Shown: positions 60,812 through 64,000 of the stretch, in pieces
How positions within the stretch are numbered: the stretch's first letter is position 1
Layout of the letters: every line of letters begins with the position of its first letter
The notes under the pieces: model-generated
What the model saw: only the letters and a program-made list of their open reading frames with translations
Told to the model about the DNA's origin: nothing
Database searches by the model: none
Made by a program: the position numbers and the translations under genes
Assembly (NCBI RefSeq): GCF_004402695.1
Contig: NZ_SOFL01000036.1
Span: 150,393 to 214,392 of the forward strand
From: Cryobacterium adonitolivorans
Lineage (GTDB): Bacteria > Actinomycetota > Actinomycetes > Actinomycetales > Microbacteriaceae
Length of the DNA stretch: 64,000 bases
Reading direction: 5' to 3'

Positions 60812-60895
60812 GCGCATCAAGATCTCGACGTCGTCACCAGCGATCCACTCACCCGCACATCTCTCGGTTCGCTGGCCGAACGGGCGGCCCCGGGG

Positions 60896-62044
60896 TCAGC
60901 CGAGGACCGAGCCCGCTGTCATCGTCTCCCATTCGTCCTCCCACGGCGGGGACATCGAGTCGGTGAGCAGCCGGCGCAACTCCGGCCGCCCGCCGCGCCG
61001 GAAAGCGGCACGTTGCTGGGCCGCACCGGTGCCGTGAACCTTCAGTCGCACCACCGCCTCTCGCGCCAACTCGAAGTCGCCCAGCTCTACAAGCTCGGGC
61101 TCGAGCATCCGCACAAACCGGCGGAGGCAGCCGTGAGCCGGCGCCAGCCCGCCGCGCAGCGGATCGAAGACCTGACGGCCCATCCCGTGATGTGCCGAGT
61201 GCAGCAGGGCAGCGGAGAGGAGTTCGGACGGCATTTCGGCGGACGCGCTCGCGGCGGCAGCCTGCGCGTCCGGCGCCCCGAGCGAGTGCGCCACGAACGC
61301 GCGGCACAGGGCGGTGATGAACAGCGTGGCATGCGCGTCGAGCTGCGCATCGGCCACCCGGAACTCGATCGTTGGCAGGTGCTCCGAGAGGCGCACATCC
61401 CACATGATCACACCCAGGTCGACGGTGCCGCCGATGCCCAGCAGCCGCGCGATCCGTCGGTCGTAGTCGGCGGCGTCGAGGAACGCCGGCGGGCAACCGG
61501 ATGTGGTCCACCGGCGCAGCAGCACCGTGCGCCAGCTGTCATGCCCGGTGTCCTGCCCCCTCCACAGCGGCGAATTCGAGGAGATGGCGGTGAAGAGCGG
61601 CAACCAGGGCCGCACCGCGTTCAGGACGTTCACCCCGGCCTCCCGGCTAGGGATGCCGACGTGCACGTGCAGGCCGCTCACCTGGTGGTCGGCAATGACG
61701 GCGTCCATCGTGCGTACGATGCGTTGGTAGCGCTCGGTGTCGGTGATCGACGGGAACGGCGTCGTGTCGGGCGGGGTGCCGGTGCTCGCCACGATCACAC
61801 CGAGTTCGGCCGCCTGCTCGGCGACCGCGCGGCGGAAGCCCGTCAGGGCCGTGTGCGCGTCGTCCATCTCGTGGAAAACCGCCGAGGCGTGCTCGATCTG
61901 CGAGGCCAGGAACTCCCGGTGCGTGACGTCCCGCCACTCGGGCATCGCGGACAGGCGCGCGAAAACATGGGCGCCCGCATCCACAGGAATCAGGGTGTCA
62001 GGATCGAGGAATTGGAACTCCTCTTCGATGCCAAACGTAGCCAC
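60896..62044 (-). CDS. Carboxylate-amine ligase, glutamate-cysteine ligase GCS2 type (YbdK/EgtA-like)
   Basis: 382 residues from GTG 62044, chosen for AGAGG upstream and the immediate motif ATFGIEEEFQFLDPDTL. HVHVGIPSREAG, SSNSPLWRGQDTGHDSWRTV and TIEFRVADAQLDAHAT are GCS2 signatures. Members join glutamate and cysteine; YbdK-type paralogues have weak activity. It converges on the MshB-like gene and diverges from an EgtC-like gene, an ergothioneine-like pairing without EgtB or EgtD in view. Confidence 0.88.
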   Translation of the reverse strand: MATFGIEEEFQFLDPDTLIPVDAGAHVFARLSAMPEWRDVTHREFLASQIEHASAVFHEMDDAHTALTGFRRAVAEQAAELGVIVASTGTPPDTTPFPSITDTERYQRIVRTMDAVIADHQVSGLHVHVGIPSREAGVNVLNAVRPWLPLFTAISSNSPLWRGQDTGHDSWRTVLLRRWTTSGCPPAFLDAADYDRRIARLLGIGGTVDLGVIMWDVRLSEHLPTIEFRVADAQLDAHATLFITALCRAFVAHSLGAPDAQAAAASASAEMPSELLSAALLHSAHHGMGRQVFDPLRGGLAPAHGCLRRFVRMLEPELVELGDFELAREAVVRLKVHGTGAAQQRAAFRRGGRPELRRLLTDSMSPPWEDEWETMTAGSVLG

Positions 62045-62241
62045 GTTGACCTCTTCCGTCGACGTCGGATCACGACAGTGTGAACCGTCTGCGACGAGTG
62101 TGCCCTCTCTCCCCATGGCGGTCAAGGGTCCGCGGCGGGTGCCGTCGATGCGGCTCTGATCGATCCGGGCCGCCCGCGTCGGACAGGTGCACAATGGTCG
62201 CGTGCGCGCCGCCGTGGCCGTGCCGGATGGGAGATGGACGG

Positions 62242-63078
62242 ATGTGCAGATGGCTGGCGTACCTCGGGGAACCGTTGCGTCCCTCGACGATCGTGCTCGA
62301 CGCAAAGCACTCGATCGTCGCGCAATCGCTGAACTCCCCGCTCGGGGCCGAGACCGTCAACGGCGATGGGTTCGGCTTCGGCTGGTATCCCACGGGCGCC
62401 CCGCAGGGCGCCGAGCCGGCGCTCTTCCACAGCATCGAACCCGCCTGGAACGACGCGAACCTGCGCGAACTCACCCGGGCGATCACAAGCCCGCTCTTCT
62501 TCACCCACGTTCGCGCAGCAACGGCTCCGCCGATCCAGCAGACGAACTGCCATCCGTATCGCTACGAGAACTGGATGTTCATGCACAACGGCGCCATCGC
62601 GGGGTGGCGCGAGCTCAGGCGTGACCTGACGATGGCGATCGACCCGTCGCTGTACCCGAACGTGCTCGGGACCACGGACTCCGAGGTGCTCTTCCATCTC
62701 GCGCTGACCTACGGTCTTCGTGATGACCCGATCAACGCCATCGGGCGCGCCATCCGCACGGTCGAGACCGTCGGCCACGACCACGGCGTCCAGTTTCCCT
62801 GGCAGGGCACCGTCGCCGTCTCGGACGGCACCACCCTGTGGGCCTTCCGTTATTCGTCCCAGGGACGCACGCGGTCGCTGTTCCACTCGGCGGACATCCC
62901 AGCCATTCGCCTGATGTACCCCGATCAGGAGCGACTGGCCGCCTTCGGTGATAACGCGAAGGTTGTGGTCTCCGAACCGCTCAACGATCTGCCCGGCGCC
63001 TTCGTGGAGGTGCCGGAGTCGTCGGCACTCATCCTCGACATGGACGGGTACCGGCATCAGCCGTTTCTGGTCGGCTGA
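62242..63078 (+). CDS. Class II glutamine amidotransferase (EgtC/YafJ-like)
   Basis: 278 residues from ATG 62242, so that the nucleophile Cys2 of MCRWLAYLGEPL is exposed after Met removal. NGDGFGFGWYP, FTHVRAATAPPIQQTNCHPY and FMHNGAIAGWRELR complete the Ntn active site. The family includes EgtC, the hydrolase of the gamma-glutamyl group in ergothioneine synthesis. Divergent (197 bp) from the GCS2 ligase and followed by a strong terminator. Confidence 0.9.
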   Translation: MCRWLAYLGEPLRPSTIVLDAKHSIVAQSLNSPLGAETVNGDGFGFGWYPTGAPQGAEPALFHSIEPAWNDANLRELTRAITSPLFFTHVRAATAPPIQQTNCHPYRYENWMFMHNGAIAGWRELRRDLTMAIDPSLYPNVLGTTDSEVLFHLALTYGLRDDPINAIGRAIRTVETVGHDHGVQFPWQGTVAVSDGTTLWAFRYSSQGRTRSLFHSADIPAIRLMYPDQERLAAFGDNAKVVVSEPLNDLPGAFVEVPESSALILDMDGYRHQPFLVG

Positions 63079-63090
63079 GCGCATCCGGAT

Positions 63091-63126
63091 ACACAAAACG
63101 CCACCTCGAGGGGTGGCGTTTTGTGT
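63091..63126. terminator. Terminator after the EgtC-like gene
   Basis: Perfect 15-bp stem ACACAAAACGCCACC with a 6-bp loop and T-rich tail; it also lies just past the tmRNA 3' end and can serve both. Confidence 0.88.
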
Positions 63127-63174
63127 CGGTGGTTATGTGTCGGCCATCAACGGCGTGTGGCAACAACCCAATGG

Positions 63175-63557
63175 TGGAGATGCGGGGAATTGAACCCCGG
63201 TCCATTGCTGTGGTCATGTTTCTTCTACGGGTGTATCCAGTGAAGACGTTCTACTCGGCTCCGGAACTTGCCACTGGCAGCTGATCCGACGAGCCCAGCC
63301 CTCGTTTAAGTCCCCCTATACCCCGAGGCTCAGGATAGGAGCAATCTCTCTAAATGACGTCAGGGTCCGGGTAGAGAGCATTCCCGGTCTGACGGTCTCA
63401 ATGTGGTTCTACTTAGGCCGCGAGGGCGAAAGCGGAACGCGAGACAGTGCGGTTTGAATTGGCACTTATTGTTTTGCAGAGATCGTTAACGAGTTAACCC
63501 TGCATCCTCGACCCGCTTCTCACAGTTACGCAGGCAATGTCGAAACCGATCATCCCC
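63175..63557 (-). ncRNA. ssrA: tmRNA (SsrA)
   Basis: The reverse strand begins GGGGATGATCGGTTTCGACA and ends with the tRNA-like T arm (TTCAATT loop) and CCA encoded at 63172-63174. 5' GGGGATG pairs with CATCTCC to form the acceptor stem. The tag frame ends GCC TAA at 63413-63415 and reads back as ANSNRTVSRSAFALAA, with the resume codon taken as GCC at 63461-63463 (inferred; a longer read in the same frame is possible). It rescues stalled ribosomes together with SmpB, whose gene is not in the window. Confidence 0.93.
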
Positions 63558-63854
63558 ATGTTCACGCACTGCAGGCTCGAAATGAGCTGCGCAGAACGCG
63601 GTTGTTGTCACACGCTGTTGAGTTACCAATCCTGTTTCCAGAACCGCAGAGGCGAACATTGCAGCTCACCACTACGGCCTTTTAGGATACAACACTTTCG
63701 TCCCGCCCCATAAGCGACGCACGCAGAGGCCAGGGTCGACCCCGCTAGCGATCACAGAGACGCGCCCATCCCGCTCGTCGAGCTCGTCGACGCCGAGCTG
63801 AGTTTGCCGAAGCAAGCCCCCGTGAGTCGTCCCCGAGGACGCAACCCTCCCGTT

Positions 63855-63873
63855 GGTCGAGCCTGTCGAGACC
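63855..63873. repeat. Short dispersed palindromic repeat, copy B
   Basis: GGTCGAGCCTGTCGAGACC, 18 of 19 bases identical to 21664-21682. Confidence 0.5.
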
Positions 63874-63927
63874 ACGCGAGCCGTCCTTTCGCGGCGAAAT
63901 AAGTTTCGATATTCGCTTGTGGATAAG

Positions 63928-63968
63928 TTGACATTCTCTCGCATCTCGGTCTGATTCGTGAGAGAATG
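63928..63968 (+). promoter_or_regulatory. Promoter/operator before the right-edge gene
   Basis: TTGACA (63928-63933) is a perfect -35. CATTCTCTC (63932-63940) and GAGAGAATG (63960-63968) form an inverted repeat, overlapping the -35 and ending six bases before the ATG. Suggests repressor control. Confidence 0.45.
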
Positions 63969-63973
63969 GGGTT

Positions 63974-64000
63974 ATGGACGACGAGCTGGTTGGCTCCACC
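63974..64000 (+). CDS. Start of a gene cut by the right window edge
   Basis: ATG 63974 preceded by GGGG opens a frame MDDELVGST that continues past the window. Nine residues are not enough to name it. The promoter-like sequence upstream supports a real gene. Confidence 0.45.

Larger units (their letters stand above)
63558..63973. other. Gene-free stretch between tmRNA and the right-hand gene
   Basis: About 415 bp. The left part should contain the tmRNA promoter. It includes palindromic repeat copy B (63855-63873) and, near the right end, an inverted repeat and -35-like element. No supportable gene was found in six frames. Confidence 0.5.

Overview
The window reads as chromosomal DNA of a high-GC Gram-positive actinobacterium. 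Coding density is high, almost every gene uses G/C-ending codons, GTG and TTG starts are common, and the gene content (serA-leuB-ilvE next to gltX and tRNA-Gln, an ilvD-ilvB-ilvN-ilvC block, a mycothiol-type MshA/MshB pair, an ECF42 sigma factor with its DGPF partner, GH15 trehalase-like enzyme with an OtsA-OtsB fusion) fits the Micrococcales, most likely Microbacteriaceae (Cryobacterium/Leifsonia-like). That placement is inference from content; no database search was possible.

Layout. 1-3762 is an accessory stretch ending at tRNA-Gln: a truncated ketopantoate-reductase-like gene, an MMPL exporter and an excisionase-like HTH fragment. 3763-16565 carries tRNA-Gln, a TrxR-like flavoprotein, gltX, then a stress/electrophile module (LysR, class V aminotransferase, DJ-1/PfpI, zinc-free MDR reductase, TetR) placed between gltX and the FAH-ilvE-leuB-serA amino acid genes. 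16663-20534 holds small membrane proteins, a methyltransferase and a hydrolase. 20598-25771 is the branched-chain amino acid operon. 25835-31969 is a trehalose/storage sugar region. 32178-34103 is a BioY-BioM-BioN biotin importer. 35482-38853 is a ProVWX glycine betaine importer, followed by dctA and its DctS/DctR two-component system (39180-43088). 43114-49429 holds regulators, an ECF sigma/anti-sigma pair with a YceI protein, and a LysG/LysE amino acid export pair. 49527-55623 contains DUF2252, a decayed FAH gene, an M23 peptidase, MsrA and the ECF42/YCII pair. 55624-56505 is a decayed integrase next to tRNA-Lys. 56651-63078 groups an inositol-phosphatase-like enzyme, an SGNH-GAF fusion, MshA- and MshB-like enzymes, a GCS2-type ligase and a class II glutamine amidotransferase. 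The right end carries tmRNA and the first codons of a rightward gene.

Working together: most of the window is primary metabolism (Val/Leu/Ile, Ser), osmoprotection (trehalose, glycine betaine), C4-dicarboxylate and biotin uptake, and redox/thiol protection (MshA/B, MsrA, TrxR-like, DJ-1). No complete mobile element, CRISPR array or clear defence island is present. The more unusual items are two related palindromic elements lying between convergent gene ends (11377-11456 and 49452-49521), a GH15 gene reading 75 codons into a convergent gene, integrase/excisionase relics beside both tRNAs, a frameshifted FAH gene, a local codon-use anomaly inside ilvD, an SGNH-GAF fusion, and a thiol-chemistry gene cluster at 58833-63078.
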